DNA of 35,495 nt from CAZQGJ01 sp964592905 (GTDB taxonomy: Bacteria > Patescibacteriota > UBA1384 > CAYGGE01): contig CAZQGJ010000002.1 in the NCBI GenBank assembly GCA_964592905.1, forward strand, positions 1-35,495, given 5' to 3'. The translations under genes were made by a program, and so were the position numbers. The stretch's first letter is position 1; every line of letters starts with the position of its first letter. The notes beneath the pieces were generated by a model. That model did not search any database. It had not been told where the DNA came from and saw nothing but the letters and a program-made list of their open reading frames with translations. Positions 25,307 to 33,222 of the stretch are shown piece by piece.

Positions 25307-26362
25307 TTAAATCAGCCCTACCTTAGTAAAGAGTGAGCGGTTGTCCTTGACCCATTCAGTCAACTTAGCGACACCCGCCTTGGCCCCAATCTCTGGGCTA
25401 AAGCCAAACTCTTGTTGCGCCTTAGCGATATTCGAGATATAGACTGGTTGGTCACCCGGTCGCCACTCACCAAAGCTAGGCTCGATAGCTTTGCCATGAA
25501 ACTCGCGTAGGTAATCTACTAGCTCTAAAAGAGACATGGTATTTTCGGCGCCGCCGCCGATGTTGTAGATCTTGCCGGCTGTCGTGCTGATGTTATCAGT
25601 AGCCAATTTAAAGGCTCGGACTAAATCGTCAACATAGAGTACGTCACGGACTTGCTTACCGTCACCATAGATGGTGATCGCTTTATCAGCCAGTGTGGCG
25701 ATCGTGAACCAGGCCACCCAGCCTTGATCCTCGATGCCAAATTGGCGCGGACCGTAGATACAGCTCTGACGAAAGACGACGTTTTTTTGTTTATAGATGC
25801 GGGCATAGTCTCGCACGTATTGGTCAGCCGCTCCCTTGCTACAGCCATAAGGAGAGTGAAAATCAAGAAACTGATTCTCGGGAATACCAGCCGGAAAATC
25901 GGCATAACTATAGCGATTGGCTCCTTCGATTATCTTGACCTCTTCCATGCCACCGTAAACTTTATTAGTAGAGGAATAGATCAAAACGGGATCGGCGGTC
26001 GCGTGAAGGCGAATGGCCTCGAGGAGATTAAAGGTGCCTAAGGCGTTAATGTCAAAGTCCTCACGTGGTTTTTCGACCGAAGTCGTCACGGCTACCTGAC
26101 CGGCGAGGTGATAGATCGCCTCTGCATCCTTGACGATACGGTCAAGAACGGCTTGGTCGTGGCGTAAGTCGGCCTCGACGATTTCGACGTTATCGAACTG
26201 ATCGGCAAGCCAGTTGGCATTTTCACGGGTGCCCTTGCGGGTCAAGTTATCGAAGACCGTGATTAGATGACCCTCTTTAGCCAGATTGGCGGCGAGATTA
26301 CTGCCGATAAAGCCGGCTCCTCCGGTAATGACGATCTTTTTAGGTTGCTGAAAAAAATCCAT
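25307..26362 (-). CDS. NAD-dependent epimerase, CDP-paratose 2-epimerase (tyvelose epimerase)-like SDR
   Basis: 351 residues. NAD-binding loop VITGGAGFIGSNLAANLA at 11-28, then FDNLTRKGTREN. The catalytic region is IYSSTNKVYGG (S130-T132, N133, K134) with Y172 and K176 in DFHSPYGCSKGAADQY. Together with RQSCIYGPRQFG, EDQGWVAWF and GDGKQVRDVLYVDD these match my recollection of RfbE, the CDP-tyvelose 2-epimerase of Salmonella, more closely than GalE. Relatives of this clade also occur where no CDP-paratose is made, so the true substrate may be a different nucleotide sugar. The start has AAGGA five nt upstream. It follows UDP-glucose dehydrogenase by 8 nt, so a UDP-linked substrate is equally possible. 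Confidence 0.82.
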   Translation of the reverse strand: MDFFQQPKKIVITGGAGFIGSNLAANLAKEGHLITVFDNLTRKGTRENANWLADQFDNVEIVEADLRHDQAVLDRIVKDAEAIYHLAGQVAVTTSVEKPREDFDINALGTFNLLEAIRLHATADPVLIYSSTNKVYGGMEEVKIIEGANRYSYADFPAGIPENQFLDFHSPYGCSKGAADQYVRDYARIYKQKNVVFRQSCIYGPRQFGIEDQGWVAWFTIATLADKAITIYGDGKQVRDVLYVDDLVRAFKLATDNISTTAGKIYNIGGGAENTMSLLELVDYLREFHGKAIEPSFGEWRPGDQPVYISNIAKAQQEFGFSPEIGAKAGVAKLTEWVKDNRSLFTKVGLI

Positions 26363-26370
26363 CGCTATCC

Positions 26371-27706
26371 TTATTTATCTTGAGGCTGTTGGCGGCCGAT
26401 TGAGAGGTACTCAATACCGGCTTCGAGCATTTGAGCTGGGACGTAGATATTGCGGCCATCGACAATTTTAGCCTGCTTGAGTCGAGACTTAATCTCTGCG
26501 AGGGCGATCCCACGGAACTCAGGCCACTCGGTAACGACCACTAAGAGATCGGCCTGATCCAGGGTTGCCAACGNNNNNNNNNNACGGCTCGTTGGTATAT
26601 TCGACGTCGGTCAGAATTGACTTGGCTACTTCTTGAGCAACTGGATCGAAGGCAACTATCTTAGCCCCAGCCTGTTGCAGGGCGTGAATAATCTCAACGC
26701 TCGGTGCCTCGCGCATATCGTCAGTATTAGGTTTAAAGGCTAGACCCCAAATGGCGATCCGCTTTCCGGATAAATCAGGTAGGAGCGATTTGATTTTAGG
26801 TAAGATGATAGTTTTTTGCAGTTGGTTAACTGCCTCGACCGCTTCGAGAATGGTCAATGGAATCTGATTCTCTTGGCCGATATGGACTAACGCTTTGACA
26901 TCTTTTGGAAAACAGGCGCCACCGTAGCCGATGCCAGCGTCTAAAAAGGCGCGCGCCCCGATACGGGCATCGTATCGCATACCCTCTGCGACTTTGGTCA
27001 CATCAGCACCAACAACTTCACAGAGATTGGCCAGTGAGTTAATGAATGAGATCGAGGTGGCCAAAAATGAGTTCGAGGCATATTTGATCATCTCGGCCGT
27101 TTTAAGATTAGTCGTCAGAATTGGAGCCTGTTGCGGTACATAGAGCTCAGTCATAAGCTCAAGAGCTTTGGCTGATTCGGCACCGATGACTACCCGATCC
27201 GGCTTAGAAAAATCTTCGACCGCTGAGCCTTCGCGCAAAAACTCAGGATTAGAAACAACGTCAAACTCGCCAGCATAGGTTTCGGCGATAATTGAACGAA
27301 CGCGTTCACCGGTACCGATAGGGACCGTACTTTTATTAACAATGATGCGATAACGAGGCTCAGTCTCGGCATTGAGAGCGGCGGCAATCTCACGGGCGGC
27401 GGTATCGATCTGGCTGAGATCGGCCGAACCATCGGCAGCCGATGGTGTACCGACGGTAATAAAGATAATATCGCTGGCCTGGATTGCTTCTTGGTTGTTA
27501 GTAGTAAAGTCGAGGCGTCCCTCACGAATATTGTGGGCTAAGACCTCTTCGAGACCGGGTTCATAGATTGGGCTGATGCCCTCTTTGAGTCGATCGATCT
27601 TTTGTTGGTCGCGGCCGGTACAGATGACTTGATTGCCAAGATCGGCTAAACAGGCACCAGAAACTAAACCAACATAACCAACACCACCAATCATTGTGAT
27701 TTTCAT
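26371..27706 (-). CDS. ugd: UDP-glucose 6-dehydrogenase, one gene interrupted by an assembly gap
   Basis: The N-terminal part begins MKITMIGGVGYVGLVSGACL (NAD-binding GxGxxG, start with AGGAG upstream). IYEPGLEEVL, SNPEFLREGSAVEDF and GYGGACFPKDVKAL follow, with the catalytic Cys at 265. The C-terminal part (26371-26571) has ADLLVVVTEWPEFRG and KIVDGRNIY, the normal end of the family. The two halves are in different frames only because ten Ns (26574-26583) stand between them. The true insert must be a multiple of three; six bases encoding Tyr-Glu plus the first base of Ala would give TNEPYEALATL, which fits the family. The enzyme oxidises UDP-glucose to UDP-glucuronate with two NAD+, feeding the decarboxylase encoded just upstream in the operon. 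Confidence 0.95.
26574..26583. other. Assembly gap (10 Ns) inside the UDP-glucose dehydrogenase gene
   Basis: Ten consecutive Ns. A fixed run of ten is commonly a placeholder of unknown size. Reading the flanks requires a gap length divisible by three to keep the gene open, so ten is not the real length. Confidence 0.97.
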
Positions 27707-27718
27707 TAAAAGCTCCTC

Positions 27719-28672
27719 TTAATTCTCTGCGGCTATCTCATGTTTAAAGTATTCGATGGTTTTCTGCAAGCCTGACTCCAGATCGATATCTGGTTGCCAG
27801 CCAAAAAGCTCTTTAGCTAGGCTAATGTCCGGCTGTCGTTGCATCGGGTCATCTTTGGGTAGGGGACTATACTCAATCACTGATTGGCTGTTCGTCAACT
27901 TTATTACTTTAGCGGCTAACTCGGCAACTGTAAACTCGCCAGGGTTGCCAAGATTGATCGGACCGGCCTGCTGACTCTCGAGCAGCAAGATGAAGCCGCG
28001 AATTAGATCGTCGACATAGCAAAAGCTCCGTGTCTGTTCGCCCTGACCGTAGACAGTGATCGGCTGCTGGCGCAAAGCTTGAACGATAAAGTTTGAGACA
28101 ACGCGACCATCGGCTGGGTCCATCTGCGGTCCGTAAGTATTGAAGATGCGAACAATCGCCGTATCCAAGCCGTACTTTTGGCGATAGCTATAGATCAGGG
28201 CTTCGGCGTAACGCTTCGATTCGTCATACATACTTCTCGGTCCGTAGCTGTTAACGTTACCCCAATAGCTTTCGGGTTGAGGATGAATTTCGGGGTCGCC
28301 GTAGACTTCGCTGGTCGAGGCATGGAAAAAACGGGCCTGTTGCTCTCTGGCTAATTCGAGTAGATTCTCGGTACCTATGGAGCCAACCCGGAGCGTTTCC
28401 AAGGCCAAGCGTTGATAGCCCGGAGGCGAGGCCGGCGAGGCTAAGTTCATAATGTAATCAAATTTAATCTTACGCAGTAGCGACGGCAACGGTTGACAGA
28501 TATCAGCCTCGATCAGCTCCAAAAAATTAGGCTGACCAACTAACTGGTTTAAATTACGCTGTCGGCCGGTCGAGAAGTTATCTATGACGACCACTTTATA
28601 TCGAGGCAAGAGTGCCTTGACGAGGTTGCTTCCCAAAAAACCGGCACCGCCACTGATCAGTATCTGTTTCAT
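27719..28672 (-). CDS. UDP-glucuronate decarboxylase (UDP-xylose synthase)
   Basis: 317 residues, extended SDR. ILISGGAGFLGSNLVKALL is the NAD fold and VIDNFSTGRQRNL follows. The UXS-specific core is present: MNLASPASPPGYQ, then HASTSEVYGDPEIHPQPESY (T120, E122), GNVNSYGPRSMYDESKRYAE (Y149, K153) and ARIFNTYGP-type text (RIFNTYGPQMDPADGR). GEQTRSFCYVDDL completes the signature. It oxidises UDP-GlcA at C4, decarboxylates it and reduces the ketone to give UDP-xylose, with NAD+ recycled. Its substrate maker is the dehydrogenase 12 nt downstream. The ATG overlaps the stop of the preceding GT2 gene by 4 nt. Confidence 0.93.
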   Translation of the reverse strand: MKQILISGGAGFLGSNLVKALLPRYKVVVIDNFSTGRQRNLNQLVGQPNFLELIEADICQPLPSLLRKIKFDYIMNLASPASPPGYQRLALETLRVGSIGTENLLELAREQQARFFHASTSEVYGDPEIHPQPESYWGNVNSYGPRSMYDESKRYAEALIYSYRQKYGLDTAIVRIFNTYGPQMDPADGRVVSNFIVQALRQQPITVYGQGEQTRSFCYVDDLIRGFILLLESQQAGPINLGNPGEFTVAELAAKVIKLTNSQSVIEYSPLPKDDPMQRQPDISLAKELFGWQPDIDLESGLQKTIEYFKHEIAAEN

Positions 28673-29469
28673 TGTTTACTCTCTTGATTGACTGGCTTAA
28701 ATTTGGCTGCTTCGGCCTGCCACTGTTTGGCATAACGGGGCTTGAGATAGTAGCCTAAGATATTTTTTCTATAAAAGATAGCGAAAGTATCTTCTAACGC
28801 CTTGATAATAGTTTTTGACTTGAGTGAGCTATTGGCAAAGTTAAAGTTCATCTCGACCGGTGCCTCGATAATTCGCCGATAGCCAAGCATCGTCGCCACC
28901 ACTAGCATCTCGACATCATAGGCGTATTGTTTGACCACCATCCTTGGCATAACTTCTTTGAGGACCGATGTTTTAGCCAGCTTCAAACCTGTTTGAGTAT
29001 CGCGAACCTGAATATTAAATAATAGTCGCAGTAGCCCGTGATAAAGGGCGCTATTGATCCGTCTACCTAGCGGATAGTTAACGCGGCTCATCGGGTGTCG
29101 CTTCGAGCCGATGACGATATCAGCATCGAAGGCTTCGAGGACCTTGACGAAGCGCTCGATATGGCTAGGGTGAAAATCACCGCCAGCGTCGATAAAGGTA
29201 ATGACATCACCTTTAGCTCGACTGACGCCATACTTTAAGGCGTAGCCTTTGCCTTGGTTTTTGGCGTAGCTAATGACTCGCAAGCTTTGATGTTTAATCG
29301 CCTTGGCCTCGGCTTCGGTTGCATCGGTACAGCCATCGCAGACAACGATTAATTCGTAGGGATAGCTAATCTTGTCGAGCTCGGTCAAGAGATCGGTGGT
29401 AGTCAAACGAATATTCTTCGCCTCGTTATAGGCTGGCACAATGACAGAGATTAAATCAACTTTAAACAT
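28669..29469 (-). CDS. Glycosyltransferase family 2, polyprenyl/dolichyl-phosphate glucosyltransferase (ALG5)-like
   Basis: 266 residues with the compact GT-A domain of polyprenyl-phosphate sugar synthases. LISVIVPAYNEAKNIRLTT opens the fold, YELIVVCDGCTDATEAEAK is the nucleotide loop, GKGYALKYGVSRAKGDVITF and IDAGGDFHPSHIERF carry the metal-binding acidic pair. RDTQTGLKLAKTSVLKEVMP is typical of the ALG5/DPM1 group. There is no clear C-terminal membrane domain. It probably loads a sugar on polyprenyl phosphate, the donor for outer-face GT-C enzymes, of which this window has five candidates. Its ATG overlaps the flippase stop by one nt. Confidence 0.9.
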   Translation of the reverse strand: MFKVDLISVIVPAYNEAKNIRLTTTDLLTELDKISYPYELIVVCDGCTDATEAEAKAIKHQSLRVISYAKNQGKGYALKYGVSRAKGDVITFIDAGGDFHPSHIERFVKVLEAFDADIVIGSKRHPMSRVNYPLGRRINSALYHGLLRLLFNIQVRDTQTGLKLAKTSVLKEVMPRMVVKQYAYDVEMLVVATMLGYRRIIEAPVEMNFNFANSSLKSKTIIKALEDTFAIFYRKNILGYYLKPRYAKQWQAEAAKFKPVNQESKQ

Positions 29470-30749
29470 TATGGTTCCCTGTGCAGAGGTAGTAGTTTAG
29501 TTGGCCAACTTTCGAGGATCTGGGGCCATTTGAGATAGAGATAGTAGCCAGTTAAGAGAATGAAGCCCATGGCGTTAGTCAGCAAGAGGTTATTAATGAT
29601 GACTGTAAAGTTATCATGTCGCCACCAGATTAAACCGATCTCTAGACAAGTAATCAGACCGAGAGCGACAATAAAGAATCGATTACCGATCGAAAGAAAG
29701 TAGTTAACCCAAAGATTGGTTAATGAGTAGAGTAGCATCGCCGCACCAAATAAGCCCAGATAAGGGGCGACGCTGATAAATTCGGCTTTGTATAAGATAT
29801 TGACTACCGTCGGTGCAAACCAGTAAAAACCTAGACAGCTCACCAAACCGATGGCAAAGACCAGGAGGAACGATTGCATCAGGATTAAATAGTGCTTCTG
29901 ATCACGACCGCGTAGGTCAGAGATCATCGGAAACATGACCGAGACAACCGGAGTAGTCACAAAGAGTACGATCTTGGCCATGGTTGAGAGCGCCGTATAG
30001 AGGCCAGCCGTATGCGCATCGAGAAAATGCTTAACTAGGATGACATCGATTTGTAGCAGCAGTGTGGCAAAGATAAAGGCCAGAAAAGCGGTCCAGGAGT
30101 ACTCTTTGGCCTCGGTTGGTAAATGAGCGATTGGCTGACTCGGCTCTTTGAGTAGCTGGCGAATCGGCCAAAAGCTACCAAGATAAGCGATGACTGTACC
30201 GATTAAAATGGCGACCATCGCCCCGTTAACGCCAAAGCCAAGACTGACCAAGGTCAGACCCAAAATCAGCTTGATTAAGGGATCGATATTTTGATTGATG
30301 ACGGAATCAAAGAAGCGCTGCAATCCCTGGAGTAAGCCTCGGTTAATTGGCAAGACAAAGAGAAAGGCGAGGATCGGTGAGATAATGATAACTGGCGTAG
30401 TTGATGGCAGCTTTAAGAAATCGGCGATCCAACTGCTGGCTAAGGCGAAGATGATGGCGATCAAAACACCGACGGCCGCCATTCGTTTGGTCAAATGAAT
30501 CGCAAAGGCCTTGATCTTGCCGCCTTGGTTCTGGGCTTGGTAGTGAGCGGCATAGCGCATGATGATGGTCGAAACGGCGTTGGTGGGCATGGTGATGATG
30601 ACTATCAGGCTTAAGAGGGAGCCAATGATGCTGTATTCGCTCGGGCCAAGCCTCTGACCCATCTGGGCGTTAAAGAGATAGTTAAAAACTGAAAAGATCA
30701 GAGTGCCGACGAAATATATTAAGCTGTTCTTGAGGAGTTTCAGATTCAT
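29469..30749 (-). CDS. Polysaccharide flippase (Wzx / MATE-like, MOP superfamily)
   Basis: 426 residues with 12 or so hydrophobic helices spread evenly, and a short cytoplasmic N-terminus (MNLKLLKNSLIYFVGTLIFS). LGPSEYSIIGSLLSLIVIIT in helix 2 and the FADHL-like repeat are consistent with the MVF/Wzx group. FALASSWIADFLKLP and FPMISDLRGRDQKHYLILMQ are typical loops. It should move lipid-linked oligosaccharide from the inner to the outer face of the cytoplasmic membrane. It is the first gene of the minus-strand cluster and is divergently arranged from the response regulator. A possible promoter puts the transcript start at or next to the ATG (30747-30749). No substrate can be assigned. Confidence 0.88.
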   Translation of the reverse strand: MNLKLLKNSLIYFVGTLIFSVFNYLFNAQMGQRLGPSEYSIIGSLLSLIVIITMPTNAVSTIIMRYAAHYQAQNQGGKIKAFAIHLTKRMAAVGVLIAIIFALASSWIADFLKLPSTTPVIIISPILAFLFVLPINRGLLQGLQRFFDSVINQNIDPLIKLILGLTLVSLGFGVNGAMVAILIGTVIAYLGSFWPIRQLLKEPSQPIAHLPTEAKEYSWTAFLAFIFATLLLQIDVILVKHFLDAHTAGLYTALSTMAKIVLFVTTPVVSVMFPMISDLRGRDQKHYLILMQSFLLVFAIGLVSCLGFYWFAPTVVNILYKAEFISVAPYLGLFGAAMLLYSLTNLWVNYFLSIGNRFFIVALGLITCLEIGLIWWRHDNFTVIINNLLLTNAMGFILLTGYYLYLKWPQILESWPTKLLPLHREP

Positions 30750-30756
30750 CTACCCT

Positions 30757-30785
30757 ATATTAAGGCGAAAGCTCCAGAACTGCAA
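30757..30785 (-). promoter_or_regulatory. Candidate promoter for the glycan cluster (possibly leaderless transcript)
   Basis: On the minus strand TTGCAG (30780-30785), a 17-nt spacer, and TAATAT (30757-30762). Each hexamer matches only partly (3/6 and 4/6), but the spacing is ideal. The -10 ends 7 nt before the flippase ATG, which would place +1 at the base before or at the A of ATG. The only purine-rich text ahead of the ATG is AGGGTAG. Confidence 0.4.
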
Positions 30786-30801
30786 CGGGTACTGCCAGGG
30801 C

Positions 30802-30829
30802 TTTAGATTTTTTTAATATTTGCTATGGT
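30802..30829 (+). promoter_or_regulatory. Candidate promoter of the two-component operon, extended -10
   Basis: TTTAGA (30802-30807), a 16-nt spacer and TATGGT (30824-30829) preceded by TG at 30821-30822, an extended -10. Predicted start near 30836 gives a short leader of about 20 nt that includes GGAGGG at 30844-30849, the ribosome binding site, 7 nt before the ATG at 30857. The spacer is T-rich. This lies back-to-back with the candidate flippase promoter, so the two may be co-regulated. Confidence 0.45.
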
Positions 30830-30856
30830 AACAAAGAACAGATGGAGGGAGAAAGG

Positions 30857-31525
30857 ATGTCCGTGCGACTACTACTTGTCGAGGACGACCAGCTCTTAGC
30901 TGAGCCACTCTTAAAGATTCTGGATAGCTGGTTCGCCACCGACCACCAAACTACGGTCAAGGGTGCGCGACAGTTAATTGAACTCAATCGTTACGATCTA
31001 GCGATAGTCGATCTTGGCTTGAGCGACGGTCATGGGGCGATGGTGGTCAACTGGTTGAGACACTATCAGCCTCAAACGGGCATTCTCATCTTGACTGGAC
31101 AGGCCGATGAACAGGTTGAGTGTCATTTACTGGATACGGCTGTTGATATGTTGCTACACAAGCCAATCTCGAGCAGTCTTTTAATCGCTAATTTGACGGC
31201 ATTGCTTCGTCGTCAACCGAGTCGAATCGATGATCAGCTCAAGCTGGGTAATCTAGCGCTTCATCCAGTCAAGCGGTTGGCCTATTTGGCCGGCAAGCAG
31301 TTGCTTTTGGGTCGTCGAGAGTTTGATCTCTTACACTATTTGGTTCAGAATCGAGAACGACCTGTTTCGCGACAGGAATTAATCGAACAGGTTTGGGGCG
31401 AAAGTATCGATCCTCTAACTAATGTGGTCGATGTTCATGTTCGTAACATCAGGCGTAAGCTCGGCTTAGGCCGAACCGGAATTATTCGGACTATTCACGG
31501 TATCGGCTATCAGGCTAAGGCTTAA
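30857..31525 (+). CDS. Response regulator, OmpR/PhoB type
   Basis: 222 residues from the ATG at 30857; an upstream in-frame ATG (30842) lies inside the GGAGGG Shine-Dalgarno, so it is unlikely to be used. The receiver domain has D10/D11 (LLVEDD), phospho-acceptor D52 in AIVDLGLSDG, T80 in ILILTG and K102 in LLHKP. After a short linker comes the winged-helix domain: GRREFDLLHYLVQNRERPVSR, QVWGESIDPLTNVVDVHVRNIRRKL and RTIHGIGYQAK. Proteins of this type bind direct repeats upstream of target promoters when phosphorylated. Its stop overlaps the kinase ATG (TAATG), so they are a pair. Because it sits divergently beside the glycan cluster, control of that cluster is plausible but unproven. Confidence 0.95.
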   Translation: MSVRLLLVEDDQLLAEPLLKILDSWFATDHQTTVKGARQLIELNRYDLAIVDLGLSDGHGAMVVNWLRHYQPQTGILILTGQADEQVECHLLDTAVDMLLHKPISSSLLIANLTALLRRQPSRIDDQLKLGNLALHPVKRLAYLAGKQLLLGRREFDLLHYLVQNRERPVSRQELIEQVWGESIDPLTNVVDVHVRNIRRKLGLGRTGIIRTIHGIGYQAKA

Positions 31526-32409
31526 TGACTAATCTGTTGATCCTTCTCGGTCTGAGCTGTTTGGCAGGTGTAGGTCTCGGCTTGAGTTTAAACTTTGCCT
31601 TACAACGCCGGCTAATTCGGCGTTTTTTATTAGTTGATGCTTTGGAGCCGAGATTTTTGGCCACTCAAAGGCAACTGAACCGTCAGGGTACGCTCAAGCA
31701 ACTGGCGCACGATTTGGCCTCGCCTCTGATGGCTCTAGAGCTGACCGTGCCTGTTTTAGATTGGCCAGTTAGTCAAGAGCAGTCAGCGGCCAGCTTGGCT
31801 AACGAGTGGCGGCGTGCCGTTAGTGATTGGCAGAAGATCTCTACGCAAGCCGTCGAGCTCTGTCAAAACTATCTCCAGTCCGATCTTCAGATCGACCGAT
31901 CGACCGATCGAGTCAGCGCCCTCAACGATATAGAGTTACCGCTGATCGACCTCGTTCATCAGGCCATTGATCGAGTCGCGTCGTTAACTCTGACGAAACA
32001 GCTGTCAATCAAGCTGGTGATTAGCAGTGAGTTATCTCTCGAGCCTGATAGACTACAGTCTTTGATGATTAACGAAGTCGCCGGCCAACGGATTTTGGTG
32101 AATCTCTTGACTAACGCCATCAAGGCAAGCTTCACAAGGGACGAGGTTCGTCTGGAGCTAACGCAAACCGACGCTGTCTACAGGATTAAGATCGTTAATA
32201 CAGGCGAGCTGATTGCTTGGCACGAGATTATCGACTGGGTCGAACGCTCGAGAGCTACTGTTTCTGGTCAACATGGCCACGGTTTAGCCAGCGCCTTCCG
32301 ACTTTCAGAAGAGCTAGGCTGGCGAATACGTCTGGTGCCACGAGTCTTAGGCGGTCTCGAGGCGACAGTGGAAATACCCCGTTCATCGCTTGGCAATCGC
32401 GCGCTTTAG
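31525..32409 (+). CDS. Membrane-anchored histidine kinase without an extracytoplasmic sensor
   Basis: 294 residues. One N-terminal membrane helix (about 4-26) is followed directly by the dimerisation helix with H62 in KQLAHDLASPLMALEL, an HDxxSP variant of the H box. The ATP domain has the N box NLLTNAIKAS, a G1-like VNTG (Asn where Asp is more common) and GQHGHGLASAFRL as the G2 region. There is no room for a periplasmic sensor or HAMP/PAS domain, so it senses either within the membrane or through a partner. It phosphorylates the response regulator encoded immediately upstream. A short GATCGACC-type repeat (about 31889-31912) encodes a charged stretch and appears to be a simple repeat in the coding sequence. 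Confidence 0.9.
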   Translation: MTNLLILLGLSCLAGVGLGLSLNFALQRRLIRRFLLVDALEPRFLATQRQLNRQGTLKQLAHDLASPLMALELTVPVLDWPVSQEQSAASLANEWRRAVSDWQKISTQAVELCQNYLQSDLQIDRSTDRVSALNDIELPLIDLVHQAIDRVASLTLTKQLSIKLVISSELSLEPDRLQSLMINEVAGQRILVNLLTNAIKASFTRDEVRLELTQTDAVYRIKIVNTGELIAWHEIIDWVERSRATVSGQHGHGLASAFRLSEELGWRIRLVPRVLGGLEATVEIPRSSLGNRAL

Positions 32410-32426
32410 GGCTAAGATAGAGCTAT

Positions 32427-33116
32427 ATGAGACCTATCCTTTTTTCCCTGGGTAGCCTCAATTTTTATTCTTATGGAGCACTGACAGCGCTTGGTTTTGT
32501 GGCGGCTGCCTATCTGCTGCGTTATTTAGCTAAGCGCAAACGACTCTATACCTCTAAGCATCGCGATTACTTTCTGATCGACACCATCTTGATCAGTCTG
32601 ATTAGTGGCGTGTTGTTGGCTCGACTAGCCTATTTCTTTTTATATCGTGATGCCTCATTAATAGGTGAACTGAGCTTCTGGCGCAATCTAGTTCTGGGCG
32701 GCTTTGTCTTTTATCCAGGCTTATTAGGTGGCGTAACTGCCTTTTGGATCTGGCTAAGTCGGCATGCCGAGCCATTGCCTAACTGGTTTGACTGTCTGAT
32801 ACCGGCGATTTTTTGCGGCCTTACTTTTAATGAGTTCGGGGCATACCTAAACGATGGTTACGAATATCACTTAGTTGGCAGTCTATTAAACTTAGTCTTT
32901 GGCTTAACTACTGTCCAAACTGCCCTGATCGAAAAAAAGAACGGCCGTGCTTTTTGGCTGGGGTTAGTCTTCTTATTTGTTTCTCAGTTCTTTTTAGCCT
33001 TTTGGCGAAGTGAGCTCTACCAAATCGGTGCCCTTAGTCTAGGTCAGATTTTTAGCCTGATCGGCATTGTCTATGCCAGTTATTACTTTTTTAAACACTT
33101 AATTTACGCCAAATAG
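32427..33116 (+). CDS. Degenerate prolipoprotein diacylglyceryl transferase (Lgt)-like membrane protein
   Basis: 229 residues, shorter than typical Lgt, with seven or so membrane helices. Topological landmarks of Lgt are visible: LNFYSYGALTALGFVAAAYL near the start, ISGVLLARLAYFFLY, LVLGGFVFYPGLLGGVTAF in the position of the GG-x-x-HGG motif, and GALSLGQIFSLIGIV near the end. Two catalytic features are altered: the HGG histidine is replaced by Tyr (VFYPG), and the conserved GRxxNFxNGE segment reads FNEFGAYLNDGYEY, without the Arg. True Lgt transfers diacylglycerol from phosphatidylglycerol to lipoprotein Cys. Either this is a divergent functional enzyme or an Lgt fold adapted for something else. 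It follows the kinase gene by 17 nt. Confidence 0.72.
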   Translation: MRPILFSLGSLNFYSYGALTALGFVAAAYLLRYLAKRKRLYTSKHRDYFLIDTILISLISGVLLARLAYFFLYRDASLIGELSFWRNLVLGGFVFYPGLLGGVTAFWIWLSRHAEPLPNWFDCLIPAIFCGLTFNEFGAYLNDGYEYHLVGSLLNLVFGLTTVQTALIEKKNGRAFWLGLVFLFVSQFFLAFWRSELYQIGALSLGQIFSLIGIVYASYYFFKHLIYAK

Positions 33117-33161
33117 ACTCAGCTGCTGGCGCGTTTGCGAGACGCATTGCTATGCCTCGTA

Positions 33162-33199
33162 GACATAGAAACACTCTCGCTCGAGAGTGTTTCTATGTC
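33162..33199. terminator. 18-bp perfect palindrome between convergent genes, likely bidirectional terminator
   Basis: Positions 33162-33179 and 33182-33199 are perfect reverse complements with a 2-nt centre, so the real loop is about 4-6 nt. It lies between the ends of the Lgt-like gene (33116, +) and rplT (33223, -). Neither side has a run of Ts. Upstream, 33131-33145 and 33144-33155 can form two smaller hairpins with shared bases. Together these fill most of the 106-nt gap. Confidence 0.72.
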
Positions 33200-33222
33200 G
33201 ATAATGAATTTATCGGTAGTCG

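Noticed and set aside
25652..26041. A 129-codon open frame on the plus strand
   Set aside because: Antisense to the RfbE-like epimerase, whose motifs are complete; no recognisable domain.
26371..26571. A separate 66-residue protein
   Set aside because: It is the C-terminal end of UDP-glucose dehydrogenase, separated only by the N gap.
26519..26640. Frameshift mutation or pseudogene in UDP-glucose dehydrogenase
   Set aside because: The frame change coincides exactly with the N run and disappears with a gap length divisible by three.
27190..27525. A 111-codon frame on the minus strand
   Set aside because: Out-of-frame overlap within the UDP-glucose dehydrogenase coding region; composition is not protein-like.
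30801..30820. Intrinsic terminator suggested by the T-run upstream of the response regulator
   Set aside because: No stable stem precedes the Ts, and no plus-strand gene ends there; better explained as promoter spacer.
31885..31915. GATCGACC repeat as a regulatory direct repeat
   Set aside because: It lies within the kinase coding region in frame and is short, so it looks like a simple coding repeat.
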